A stretch of DNA of 64,000 nt, taken from NCBI GenBank assembly GCA_040904765.1, contig JBBDST010000065.1, positions 1 through 64,000 on the forward strand, written 5' to 3'. Shown one piece after another: positions 17,560-25,121 of this stretch; the stretch's first letter is position 1, and the number at the start of each line of letters is the position of its first letter. The position numbers and the translations under genes were made by a program. Source of the stretch: JBBDST01 sp040904765 (GTDB taxonomy: Bacteria > Actinomycetota > Nitriliruptoria > Nitriliruptorales > Nitriliruptoraceae). Under the pieces are notes generated by a model. That model was not told the origin of the DNA, made no database searches, and saw nothing but the letters and a program-made list of their open reading frames with translations.

Positions 17560-17584
17560 TCGCCCACCAAAATGGCTGTGACAT

Positions 17585-17622
17585 GGTGAAGGGGGGGNNN
17601 NNNNNNNCCCCCCCCTTCACCC
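17585..17622. terminator. GC-rich hairpin interrupted by a 10-N assembly gap
   Basis: GGTGAA plus seven G at 17585-17597 and eight C plus TTCACC at 17608-17622 (the last C counted) are complementary, with ten N between them. The hairpin lies between the convergent leuD-like and monooxygenase genes and is flanked by A-rich and TTTT sequence, fitting a bidirectional terminator. The loop sequence is unknown, and a palindromic assembly artefact cannot be excluded. Confidence 0.55.
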
Positions 17623-17635
17623 GATTTTGTGACGT

Positions 17636-18970
17636 TTAACGTACGTGGGTGTTCAGCGGCAGACCCATGTTTTCGCGCAGTGTCGTGCCGGCATATTCGG
17701 TGTGGAACACTTCACGTTTTTGCAGTTCTGGCACTACATGGTCTACAAAGTCCGCATAGCTGCCTGGTACGTGTGAGGCTGCGACAACAAACCCGTCACA
17801 GGCATCGTCGTGGAACCAGTCGGCCATCCGGTCGGCAATGTCTTCGCCGGTACCGACCCATGCGCCTTGGAACGTGCCGCGGCCGGTGACCTCCATAAAG
17901 TCGCGTGGGGTCGGGTTTGGCCTTGCGTCTACGACCCGCTGAACAAACGACTGACCCCCGGTCATTGCCGCAAGGTCTTCGGAGGTGAATGGCTCGTCGA
18001 TGGCCTTCTTGTCAAAGTCAAAGTTCGTGATCTCTGACAGCAACGAAAGGGATGCTTCTTCGGTCACCAGCGAGTCGATGATGGCTTTCTTGTCTTCGGC
18101 TTCGCTCTGTGTCTTTCCGACCACAAATTTTAAGAGTGGCAGGACTTTGCAGTGGTTCGGGTCGCGATCAGCTTCACCGATCAGCTTTTTAAAGTTGGAG
18201 TATTTCTTGGCACCTACTTCTTTTGTTGGTGCGACGGTGAACACCATTTCGGCCCAGCGTGCCGCGAACTCTTCACCGCGGGCACTTTCGCCGGCCTGCA
18301 AGATCACCGGGTTGCCTTGCGGTGAACGTGGAACGGTAAGCGGGCCTTTGGTTTTCACATGCTTGCCGTTGTAGTCGACCCGGTGAACTTTGTTGGGGTC
18401 GGCAAACTGGCGCGATTCTTTGTCGACAATGAGCGCGTCGTAGTCCCAGCTGTTCCACAGACCAAAGATTGCTTCCATAATTTCGTCGGCAACGTCATAG
18501 CGTGAGTCGTGGGCTGGCAGCGCGTCTTGGCCCATGTTTTGGGCTTCACTGTCGTTGAGTGAGGTAACGACGTTCCAGGCGATGCGGCCGCCTGACATGT
18601 TGTCAAGCGTCTGAAACACACGGGCAATGTGGAACGGGTGGTAGTAGGTGGTCGAATACGTCGCACCAAGCCCGAGGTGTTTTGTGACCGTGCTCATGAC
18701 CGCAATGATTGTCGTTACATCCATCTTGACGGCGCGTACGCCAGCTTGCACTGCGTGCCGGTGGCTACCCCCATGCGTGTCAGGGAGGGCCAGACGGTCA
18801 TCAAAGAAACCGGCGTGGAACTTGCCACGCTCGAGGATGCGGGCAATCTCCTGAAAGTAGTCGGCGGTAAGAAAATCGGAACGTGATTCGGGGTGAAGCC
18901 ACGAACCAGGAAAATCGGAAGTGTTAGAGGCCTGCATGAAGCCAACGAGGGCCATCTTGTCTTGACGCAT
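17636..18970 (-). CDS. LLM-class flavin-dependent monooxygenase, NtaA/SnaA/DszA type (second copy)
   Basis: A complete 444-residue paralogue of the gene at the start of the window. It has GSWLHPES, ATYSTTYY, GGRIAWNVVTS, NMGQD, PVILQAGES and the C-terminal VPGSYADFVDHVVPEL of the nitrilotriacetate monooxygenase component A family. These enzymes need FMNH2 from a separate reductase; none is visible. ATG 18970 is chosen, with AAGGA 8 bases upstream; a GTG at 18973 is adjacent. It converges on the GntR operon, so it is not part of that transcript, but the two may serve one pathway. The closeness of the two copies points to duplication, with the catabolic island in between. Confidence 0.9.
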   Translation of the reverse strand: MRQDKMALVGFMQASNTSDFPGSWLHPESRSDFLTADYFQEIARILERGKFHAGFFDDRLALPDTHGGSHRHAVQAGVRAVKMDVTTIIAVMSTVTKHLGLGATYSTTYYHPFHIARVFQTLDNMSGGRIAWNVVTSLNDSEAQNMGQDALPAHDSRYDVADEIMEAIFGLWNSWDYDALIVDKESRQFADPNKVHRVDYNGKHVKTKGPLTVPRSPQGNPVILQAGESARGEEFAARWAEMVFTVAPTKEVGAKKYSNFKKLIGEADRDPNHCKVLPLLKFVVGKTQSEAEDKKAIIDSLVTEEASLSLLSEITNFDFDKKAIDEPFTSEDLAAMTGGQSFVQRVVDARPNPTPRDFMEVTGRGTFQGAWVGTGEDIADRMADWFHDDACDGFVVAASHVPGSYADFVDHVVPELQKREVFHTEYAGTTLRENMGLPLNTHVR

Positions 18971-19056
18971 CACTGATGTCCTTAGATCGAAGCGGTCTCA
19001 CAGCCACAATTTTCATCGCAGCGTACCCGAGCCACCGACTAGTACCGGGCGAATTC

Positions 19057-19066
19057 GTAACGTTAC
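19057..19066. promoter_or_regulatory. Palindrome GTAACGTTAC upstream of the monooxygenase
   Basis: A 10-base perfect palindrome lies 87 bases before the monooxygenase start, inside TTCGTAACGTTACTG; the motif TTCGTAAC recurs at 19089-19096. It may be a small operator or part of the promoter. It is short, so confidence is low. Confidence 0.25.
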
Positions 19067-19096
19067 TGTACCCACAAAACCGTGCAGTTTCGTAAC

Positions 19097-22096
19097 TTAG
19101 GCAGTCACACTTGGGTTTTCTAACCCGTAAAACTGTTGTTCACATACACGTCTGACATGCCGAGCATGCCGCAGCCGTTCGTCTTCAAGCTCGCGCCAGC
19201 CGTTACGTCCATAACCTAACGCGCGACCAAGAAGTTCACGTTGCGCTTGGCTTTGCGGAAAGACTTCGACGTCACGAAAACGCAGCAGATACATCCGATT
19301 CCGCAGATCGGCCAAGAACCGATAGCCGTCCCGCAACCAGGTAGCGTCGCGGTTGGAGAGCACTTCGGCATCTTCGAGACTGTCGATCGCGTCGTGCGTG
19401 CCCGGTGTACGAAGATTGGCTATTGCCGCCCCATGCTGTTGCTGCAGCAGTTGAACCGTCCATTCAACATCGGCCATACCACCTGGACCGAGTTTGAGAT
19501 GATGGCGTGGATCAACTCGTTTGGGGATACGTTCTTGTTCCAGCCGAATTTTCATGCGCCGCATGGGAGTTGCAACATCACGGCCGTCAGAGGGGTATGC
19601 CAGCGCGTTACTTGCGGTGAGAAACGATTCGGCTAAATCACGGTCACCGGTGATGTAGCGGGCTTTTAACAGCGCCTGAAATTCCCACGGCTGGGCCCAT
19701 CGTTGCCAGTACGCTCGGTAAGAAGCGAGCGTGCGCGATAACGGACCGTTTTTGCCTTCTGGACGCAAGTCCGCATCGATAGCAAAGGCGGTTCCTTCGG
19801 CGGTGATGCTCGAAAGGGAACGGATCACGTTCGTTGCGATCTCCAAAGCCATCCGATTGGCATCAACCTCGTTTGCGCCAGGCATCACGTCATGCACAAA
19901 CAACACGTCAAGATCAGACGCATACTGCAGTTCATGCCCGCCGAATTTGCCCATACCGATAATGGCAAAACGCACCGGCAGGTCATCGAGTTCATCGACG
20001 CCGTGTGCTGCGGCTTGCTTACGCAACTCGGCACGTAAGGCGCCTACAAGACAGGCATCTCCCAGTGCGGTCAGTTCGTCAGCTACCGTGCCGCTGGCAC
20101 CAAGGTCACGCAGGACAATACGCAGCAATTCGAGCCGTTTGAACCGGCGGAGCGCATCGGTCGTATCTTGCCAGTGCAGTCGTGCTACGGCTTTTCTGGC
20201 GAGCAGTTCGCGGGTTACCGCAACATCCAGTAGACGTTCGTCTTTGAGCCAATCCACCCCTTGTGGTTGGCCGATCAACAGTTCCCCTGCCACGCGTGAG
20301 GTGCCAAGGACACGTCCCAGCAGATCTGCCGCCGCCGGATGATCGCGCAGATAACGGACCCATTCGGTGTTTTCCCCGTGGGTGGCAAGCAACTCGCGGA
20401 ACAAAACCAGACCACCGTCAGGATCCGGGGTGTCTTGCAACACCTGCAGCACTGCCGGCAAAACGGCCCGCACCGTGACCGCACTGCGTGACATACCGTT
20501 GGTGAGTTCGCGCACATTCTTTAATGCGGCCGACCCGTTCGTAAATCCAAGAGCCACCAACCGTTCGATGGCCTGTTCTTCACCGATCAAAGTGACTTCG
20601 CCAGGCACACTGACTTCAGCAGCAGCTGCGGAAACGACCGCATGCATTTCGAGCAAGGGCCGGTAGAACAGTTTGGCATGTAACGCGCGCACTTCGGCTT
20701 GGACCGCCTTGAGTGCTTTCACAAACGGTTCTCTGGCAGAAGTGTCGCCAACGGCGCGATATCCAAGCGATCGGGCGATCAGTTCTTGACGTGCCGGGTC
20801 GTCAGGAATGGTGTGTGTGCGCCGTTCGTGCACCAGTTGGAGTCGATGTTCGACGGTTCGAAGCATCCGGTAGGCGTCAGCAAATTTCGCCGCATCATCT
20901 TCATCGACATACCCGTTTCGCACCAGTGCGGCGAGCGTGTCAAGGGTGCCGGTAAGCCGCAACGACCGGTCTCCGCGGCCGTGCACGAGTTGCAACAGTT
21001 GCACCGAAAATTCGATGTCGCGGATTCCGCCGGGACCAAGTTTTATCTGCCGGTCTTTGTCACGCAACACTTCCGGTTTCGTTTCGATGCGGCCTTTCAT
21101 CGTCCGAATTTCGGCGATTACTTCGGGATTTAATACTTCGGGCCACACGAACGGTTCGCTTGCTGCGATGAATTGGGCTCCCAGTGCTTCATCGCCCGCT
21201 ACTGGCCGTGCTTTCAACAACGACTGAAACTCCCACGTTTTCGCCCACCGTTCCCAGTAGGCCGTGTACGCGTCAAGCCTGCGCGACAAAGCTCCACTGC
21301 GACCTTCCGGGCGCAGTGTCGGGTCAATTTCGTAGGCGCGCCCCATTGTGGTTGAACGATTAAGTAGATCAAGCATCTGTGACAGCACCGTATTGGCTTC
21401 ACGTGCGGCCGTTTCGTCGTCGACGCCAGCGACCGGTTCATGGACAAACAGCACATCGACATCCGAGATGTAGTTGAGTTCATAGCCACCAATTTTGCCC
21501 ATGCCGATAACGGCGATGCGAACGGCAGGTTCTTTAGTACATCGCTGATGGACCCCAGCAAGGGCGCCGGTGAGGACACTTTGTGCAAGTGCGGACAGTT
21601 CGCCGGTCACTGCTTCAAGGCTGGCTACGCCCGTCAAGTCACGTGCGGCAATGTCGGCTGTCGCCCGCCTTCTAATTGCGGCAATTCCGGCGGCTTGTTC
21701 ATCGACCCCGTCATTGTTCACGATCGCGCCAGTGACCGCAGCGATGGTCGCGTCAATGTTTATCGGCTCGAGCGTGTGGACTGCTTCGACTGCGTCGCGA
21801 TAGCGCGACAGCAACTCCCCCAACGGACGTGACGCGCCACACACTGCCACGACACGACTAAACCATGCGTCGTCGCTGCGTAACAAGGCGAACGTGTCTG
21901 GCTGGTGGGTGACAAGATCAGCGAGGCAGCGTAACGCCTGAGCTGGATCGGCGGCCTCGGAAAGCAGTCTGAGTATTTCGGGGTCAGGTTCGCCGTCGAC
22001 AAAAAAACCGGCTGTTTCAAATTCGCGTTGCGCAGCTTCAGCATCAAGGCCCGCAGCGGCAAAGCGAGCGCGCAGGGAACGACGATCAGTGACCAT
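19097..22096 (-). CDS. glnE: Bifunctional glutamine synthetase adenylyltransferase/deadenylase
   Basis: A 999-residue protein with two nucleotidyltransferase domains. The N-terminal (deadenylylating) domain carries GMGKIGGYELNYISDVDVLF near residue 205, and the C-terminal (adenylylating) one GMGKFGGHELQYASDLDVLF near residue 705; each is followed by a helical segment with GGIRDIEF or GGMADVEW. The enzyme adds and removes AMP on glutamine synthetase according to nitrogen status. Length is typical for Actinomycetota. It starts 9 bases after the glnA stop and is probably co-transcribed. The adjacent glnA lacks the usual adenylylation site, so the true target is probably another glutamine synthetase elsewhere in the genome. 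Confidence 0.95.
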   Translation of the reverse strand: MVTDRRSLRARFAAAGLDAEAAQREFETAGFFVDGEPDPEILRLLSEAADPAQALRCLADLVTHQPDTFALLRSDDAWFSRVVAVCGASRPLGELLSRYRDAVEAVHTLEPINIDATIAAVTGAIVNNDGVDEQAAGIAAIRRRATADIAARDLTGVASLEAVTGELSALAQSVLTGALAGVHQRCTKEPAVRIAVIGMGKIGGYELNYISDVDVLFVHEPVAGVDDETAAREANTVLSQMLDLLNRSTTMGRAYEIDPTLRPEGRSGALSRRLDAYTAYWERWAKTWEFQSLLKARPVAGDEALGAQFIAASEPFVWPEVLNPEVIAEIRTMKGRIETKPEVLRDKDRQIKLGPGGIRDIEFSVQLLQLVHGRGDRSLRLTGTLDTLAALVRNGYVDEDDAAKFADAYRMLRTVEHRLQLVHERRTHTIPDDPARQELIARSLGYRAVGDTSAREPFVKALKAVQAEVRALHAKLFYRPLLEMHAVVSAAAAEVSVPGEVTLIGEEQAIERLVALGFTNGSAALKNVRELTNGMSRSAVTVRAVLPAVLQVLQDTPDPDGGLVLFRELLATHGENTEWVRYLRDHPAAADLLGRVLGTSRVAGELLIGQPQGVDWLKDERLLDVAVTRELLARKAVARLHWQDTTDALRRFKRLELLRIVLRDLGASGTVADELTALGDACLVGALRAELRKQAAAHGVDELDDLPVRFAIIGMGKFGGHELQYASDLDVLFVHDVMPGANEVDANRMALEIATNVIRSLSSITAEGTAFAIDADLRPEGKNGPLSRTLASYRAYWQRWAQPWEFQALLKARYITGDRDLAESFLTASNALAYPSDGRDVATPMRRMKIRLEQERIPKRVDPRHHLKLGPGGMADVEWTVQLLQQQHGAAIANLRTPGTHDAIDSLEDAEVLSNRDATWLRDGYRFLADLRNRMYLLRFRDVEVFPQSQAQRELLGRALGYGRNGWRELEDERLRHARHVRRVCEQQFYGLENPSVTA

Positions 22097-22105
22097 GCGC
22101 TCATC

Positions 22106-23452
22106 CTACAACAGCGGCAGATAACGCTCGATTTCGAAGTTGGTGACATGGGCCGAGTATTCGCCCCATTCGCGCCGTTTGTTTGCCAGGAAGTGCGAGA
22201 ACAGGTGTTCGCCAAGCGTTTCGGCAACCAGTTCGGAATTCTGCATCACCGCAATTGCTTCCCCAAGACTTTCCGGGAGACGTTCGATTCCCATTGCGGC
22301 CCGCTCGACTTTGGTGAGTTCAAACGAGTTGTCCTCATATTCGTCAGGCAAGGTGTACTCCTCCTCGATGCCTTTCAGCCCGGCAGCAAGGATCAGTGCG
22401 AATGCAAGATACGGATTGCACGCCGGATCCGGGGCGCGGTATTCGATTCGCGCTGAGGTGCCCTTCCGCGGCTTGTACAGAGGAACGCGAATCAGTGCAC
22501 TGCGGTTGGAATGCCCCCACGACACGTAGACGGGCGCTTCACCGGTTGGCATCGGCCCGTGCAATTGCGAGGCTAAACGTTTGTAGGAGTTCACCCACTG
22601 GTTGGTGACAGCCGTGATTTCACGTGCGTGACGCAGCAATCCGGCGGTGAACGCCTTAGCCAACGGCGACAGGTTGTAGGGACCCTGTTCGTCATAGAAC
22701 GCGTTGCGGTCGCCTTCAAACAAAGACAGGTGCAAGTGCATGGCACTACCCCACTGTCCTTCGAGCGGTTTGGGCATAAATGACGCGTAGATGCCTCGTT
22801 GTAACGCTGTTTCTTTTACGACCAGGCGGAAGGTCATGATGTTGTCAGCCATCGTCAACGCGTCCGCATACCGCAGATCAATTTCATGTTGTGATGGGGC
22901 AACTTCATGATGTGAGAATTCGACCGGGATTCCCATCCGTTCCAGGGTGTTGATGGCTTGGCGACGAAAGTCTTGTTGCACATCCAGTGGGGTCATGTCG
23001 AAATATGAGCCGTTGTCGAGCGGTTCGCGACTGTTCGCATTCGGAAACAAGAAAAATTCCATCTCCGGATGGATATAAAACGTGAAACCCATCTCGGCGG
23101 CGCGACTCAACGTACGTTTCAATACGTAACGAGGATCGGCGGTGACGGCCGCACCATCGGGGGTCAAGATGTCGCAGAACATGCGGGCTACCCCTTGAGA
23201 TTCGGGACGCCACGGCAAAATCTGAAAGGTTGACGCATCGGGGACGAGCAGCATGTCAGCTTCTTGGATACGAGCAAAGCCATCAATTGATGACCCGTCA
23301 AAGCCAATACCTTCCGTAAAGGCATTTTCGAGCTCAGCGGCGGTGATGGCAAGACTTTTTAAAAAGCCCAGCACGTCGGTGAACCACAGGCGGATGAAGC
23401 GAATATCGCGTTCTTCAACCGTCCGCAGCACAAACTCCTGCTGTTTTTCCAT
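22106..23452 (-). CDS. glnA: Type I glutamine synthetase, GlnA2-like
   Basis: The 448-residue protein has the type I motifs GFDGSSIDGF, EMEFFLF, HHEVAPSQHEI, GSAMHLHLS, NRSALIRVP and EYRAPDPACNPYLAFA. It condenses ammonia and glutamate with ATP as a dodecamer. It is shorter than GSI-beta enzymes, and the C-terminal region where those carry the adenylylated tyrosine (NLYDLPPE) reads EYTLPDEYEDNSFELTKVE, so it groups with GSI-alpha or actinobacterial GlnA2. GlnA2-type proteins can be biosynthetic or can gamma-glutamylate polyamines. AAAGG precedes the ATG at 7 bases. It lies between amt and glnE on the same strand. Confidence 0.93.
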   Translation of the reverse strand: MEKQQEFVLRTVEERDIRFIRLWFTDVLGFLKSLAITAAELENAFTEGIGFDGSSIDGFARIQEADMLLVPDASTFQILPWRPESQGVARMFCDILTPDGAAVTADPRYVLKRTLSRAAEMGFTFYIHPEMEFFLFPNANSREPLDNGSYFDMTPLDVQQDFRRQAINTLERMGIPVEFSHHEVAPSQHEIDLRYADALTMADNIMTFRLVVKETALQRGIYASFMPKPLEGQWGSAMHLHLSLFEGDRNAFYDEQGPYNLSPLAKAFTAGLLRHAREITAVTNQWVNSYKRLASQLHGPMPTGEAPVYVSWGHSNRSALIRVPLYKPRKGTSARIEYRAPDPACNPYLAFALILAAGLKGIEEEYTLPDEYEDNSFELTKVERAAMGIERLPESLGEAIAVMQNSELVAETLGEHLFSHFLANKRREWGEYSAHVTNFEIERYLPLL

Positions 23453-23479
23453 CCTGTTGCCTTTCGCGCCGCACCGTGG

Positions 23480-23507
23480 GTCCCATCACTGTAGAGCCTA
23501 ATGGGAC
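23480..23507. promoter_or_regulatory. Inverted repeat GTCCCAT-N14-ATGGGAC upstream of glnA
   Basis: Two perfect 7-base arms at 23480-23486 and 23501-23507 lie 28-55 bases before the glnA start, in the place expected for promoter or operator sequence. No factor can be assigned. Confidence 0.35.
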
Positions 23508-23535
23508 GCCGAGCGGATGTATGCACCGACCAGAC

Positions 23536-23574
23536 GCCGTTCGGCGCCGTACCCGTTGTACGGCGCCGAACGGC
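23536..23574 (-). terminator. Perfect 17-bp hairpin between amt and glnA
   Basis: GCCGTTCGGCGCCGTAC at 23536-23552 and its exact complement at 23558-23574 enclose a 5-base loop. The structure lies 49 bases after the amt stop and 84 bases before the glnA start. It is very stable but lacks a T-tract on the minus strand, so it may be a factor-dependent terminator, an mRNA-stabilising stem or a glnA leader structure. Confidence 0.6.
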
Positions 23575-23622
23575 ATTTCCACTTGGCAAAGTTTCCTCAC
23601 GGGGAAACGTTTGTGTTTGCTG

Positions 23623-24927
23623 CTAGCTGCGTGTCAGTTCGGGATAACCCGGAACACCGTGTTCGGAGACGTCAAGTCCGGCAACTTCATCTTCTTCGCT
23701 GACACGAAGCTGACCGATGGCTTTCAGCACACCAAACAGCACTGCGCTTGCAGCACCGACCCAGACGATCACGCCGACGATTCCTTGAACTTGGGCCCAC
23801 AGCAGTTCCGCACCGCCGCCGTAGAACAAGCCACCGTCTTGCGCAGCCAAGCCGACCCAAAGGGTGCCAAGGATGCCGCAGGTGCCATGCACGCTGACAG
23901 CACCGACCGGGTCATCGATACGGATCGAGTCCAAGAATTTAACGGACAGGGCAACCACAACGCCGGCGATCAAACCGACAACCAATGACATGATGGGTGA
24001 CACCACGTGAGCGCCAGCAGTGATCGAAACCAGACCGGCAAGAATGCCGTTTGCCATCATGGCTACGTCCCATTTGCCATTCGTCAACCGGGTGTACAAG
24101 CCGGCCATGGCGCCACCGGCACCACCGGCAAGGGCAGTTGTAACAATGACAATTGCGATTAGTGGACCGTCTAGACCAAGTACCGAACCACCGTTGAAGC
24201 CAAACCAGCCAAAGAACAGCAGCAACGTACCTAGTGCTACGAGCACAATAGAGTGGCCGGGAATGGCGCGTGCTTTACCATTCGCGTCAAACTTGCCAAT
24301 ACGAGGGCCAAGAAAAATGGCGCCCATAAGACCAGCAACACCACCGGTTAGGTGAACGATCGTTGAGCCGGCAAAGTCTACGAAGCCCAGTTCAGAAACC
24401 CATCCGCCACCCCATGTCCACGCGCCAACAACGGGGTAGATCAACGCGGTCATCACCACGGCGACCGCAACATAGGCGCCAAACTTCATGCGTTCGGCAA
24501 CCGCACCCGAAACAATGGTGGCAGCGGTAGCAGCGAACATGGCTTGGAACGCAAAGTCCATCTCAAGCGTTGCAATTGGCTCATAGGAACCACCGAGCAG
24601 GAAGAACTGGTCAGTGCCGAACAGTCCGGCGACTTGTTCGCCATACATCACGCCCCACCCGATGGCGAAGTAGACGATCATCCCCAGCGAAATCGTCATC
24701 AGGTTTTTCCCAATGATGTTCGCCGCGTTTTTCTGCCGGGTCAAGCCGGCTTCCAGCATCGAAAACCCAGCGTGCATGATGAACACAAGTACAGTCGCAA
24801 CCATCAGATACAGCACCAACGTTGCGAGGTACAGGCCCTCGATGTCGACACTGTCCTGAGCGTATGCGGGCACACTGAGCGCCATTAGCGCGGCGGTGAC
24901 CGCCCCCAACTTCATTAGACGCTTCAC
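23623..24927 (-). CDS. amt: Ammonium transporter, Amt family
   Basis: About 434 residues: an N-terminal signal-like segment MKRLMKLGAVTAALMALSVPAYAQ, then eleven predicted membrane helices. Family signatures include GFSMLEAGLTRQKNAANI, DFAGSTIVHLTGG with the conserved aspartate, GWFGFNGGS, and DDPVGAVSVHGTCGILG with the pore histidine. It imports ammonium as a trimer. GTG 24927 is chosen since GGAGG lies 6 bases upstream and the export signal then starts correctly; a longer frame exists but is unsupported. Clustering with glnA and glnE shows a nitrogen-assimilation block. No glnK (PII) gene follows, which is unusual. Upstream repeats suggest GlnR-like control. Confidence 0.94.
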   Translation of the reverse strand: MKRLMKLGAVTAALMALSVPAYAQDSVDIEGLYLATLVLYLMVATVLVFIMHAGFSMLEAGLTRQKNAANIIGKNLMTISLGMIVYFAIGWGVMYGEQVAGLFGTDQFFLLGGSYEPIATLEMDFAFQAMFAATAATIVSGAVAERMKFGAYVAVAVVMTALIYPVVGAWTWGGGWVSELGFVDFAGSTIVHLTGGVAGLMGAIFLGPRIGKFDANGKARAIPGHSIVLVALGTLLLFFGWFGFNGGSVLGLDGPLIAIVIVTTALAGGAGGAMAGLYTRLTNGKWDVAMMANGILAGLVSITAGAHVVSPIMSLVVGLIAGVVVALSVKFLDSIRIDDPVGAVSVHGTCGILGTLWVGLAAQDGGLFYGGGAELLWAQVQGIVGVIVWVGAASAVLFGVLKAIGQLRVSEEDEVAGLDVSEHGVPGYPELTRS

Positions 24928-24965
24928 AGGATCCCTCCAGATCTCGGCTTTGGCGGTGCGGGCGG

Positions 24966-24986
24966 GTTCGTTGTTTGAACGAACCA
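24966..24986. promoter_or_regulatory. Palindrome GGTTCGTT-N5-AACGAACC in the amt leader
   Basis: Perfect 8-base arms with a 5-base spacer lie 39-59 bases upstream of the amt start, just before its ribosome site. The form suits a dimeric repressor or a short leader hairpin. Confidence 0.45.
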
Positions 24987-25054
24987 CATAGGTCCCGTAT
25001 TCACCGCTACGTTTAAGGACACTAAACTCGCCGAGTTTCCCACCGGTTCGGCAA

Positions 25055-25074
25055 ACGTTTCATTCACGTTTCAT
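25055..25074 (-). promoter_or_regulatory. Direct repeats resembling GlnR half-sites (GAAAC-N6-GAAAC)
   Basis: Read on the amt strand, GAAAC occurs twice with a 6-base spacer, an 11-base period; on the plus strand this is ACGTTTCAT at 25055-25063 and 25066-25074. Actinobacterial GlnR, an OmpR-type nitrogen regulator, binds repeats of gTnAC-N6-GaAAC. The site lies about 130 bases before amt and 50 before nadE. The family match is known; binding here is inferred. Confidence 0.4.
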
Positions 25075-25121
25075 CTTTGGGGGGCGCCAATGGGGTTGTC
25101 GGAACGGACAAAGGCCGTAAA

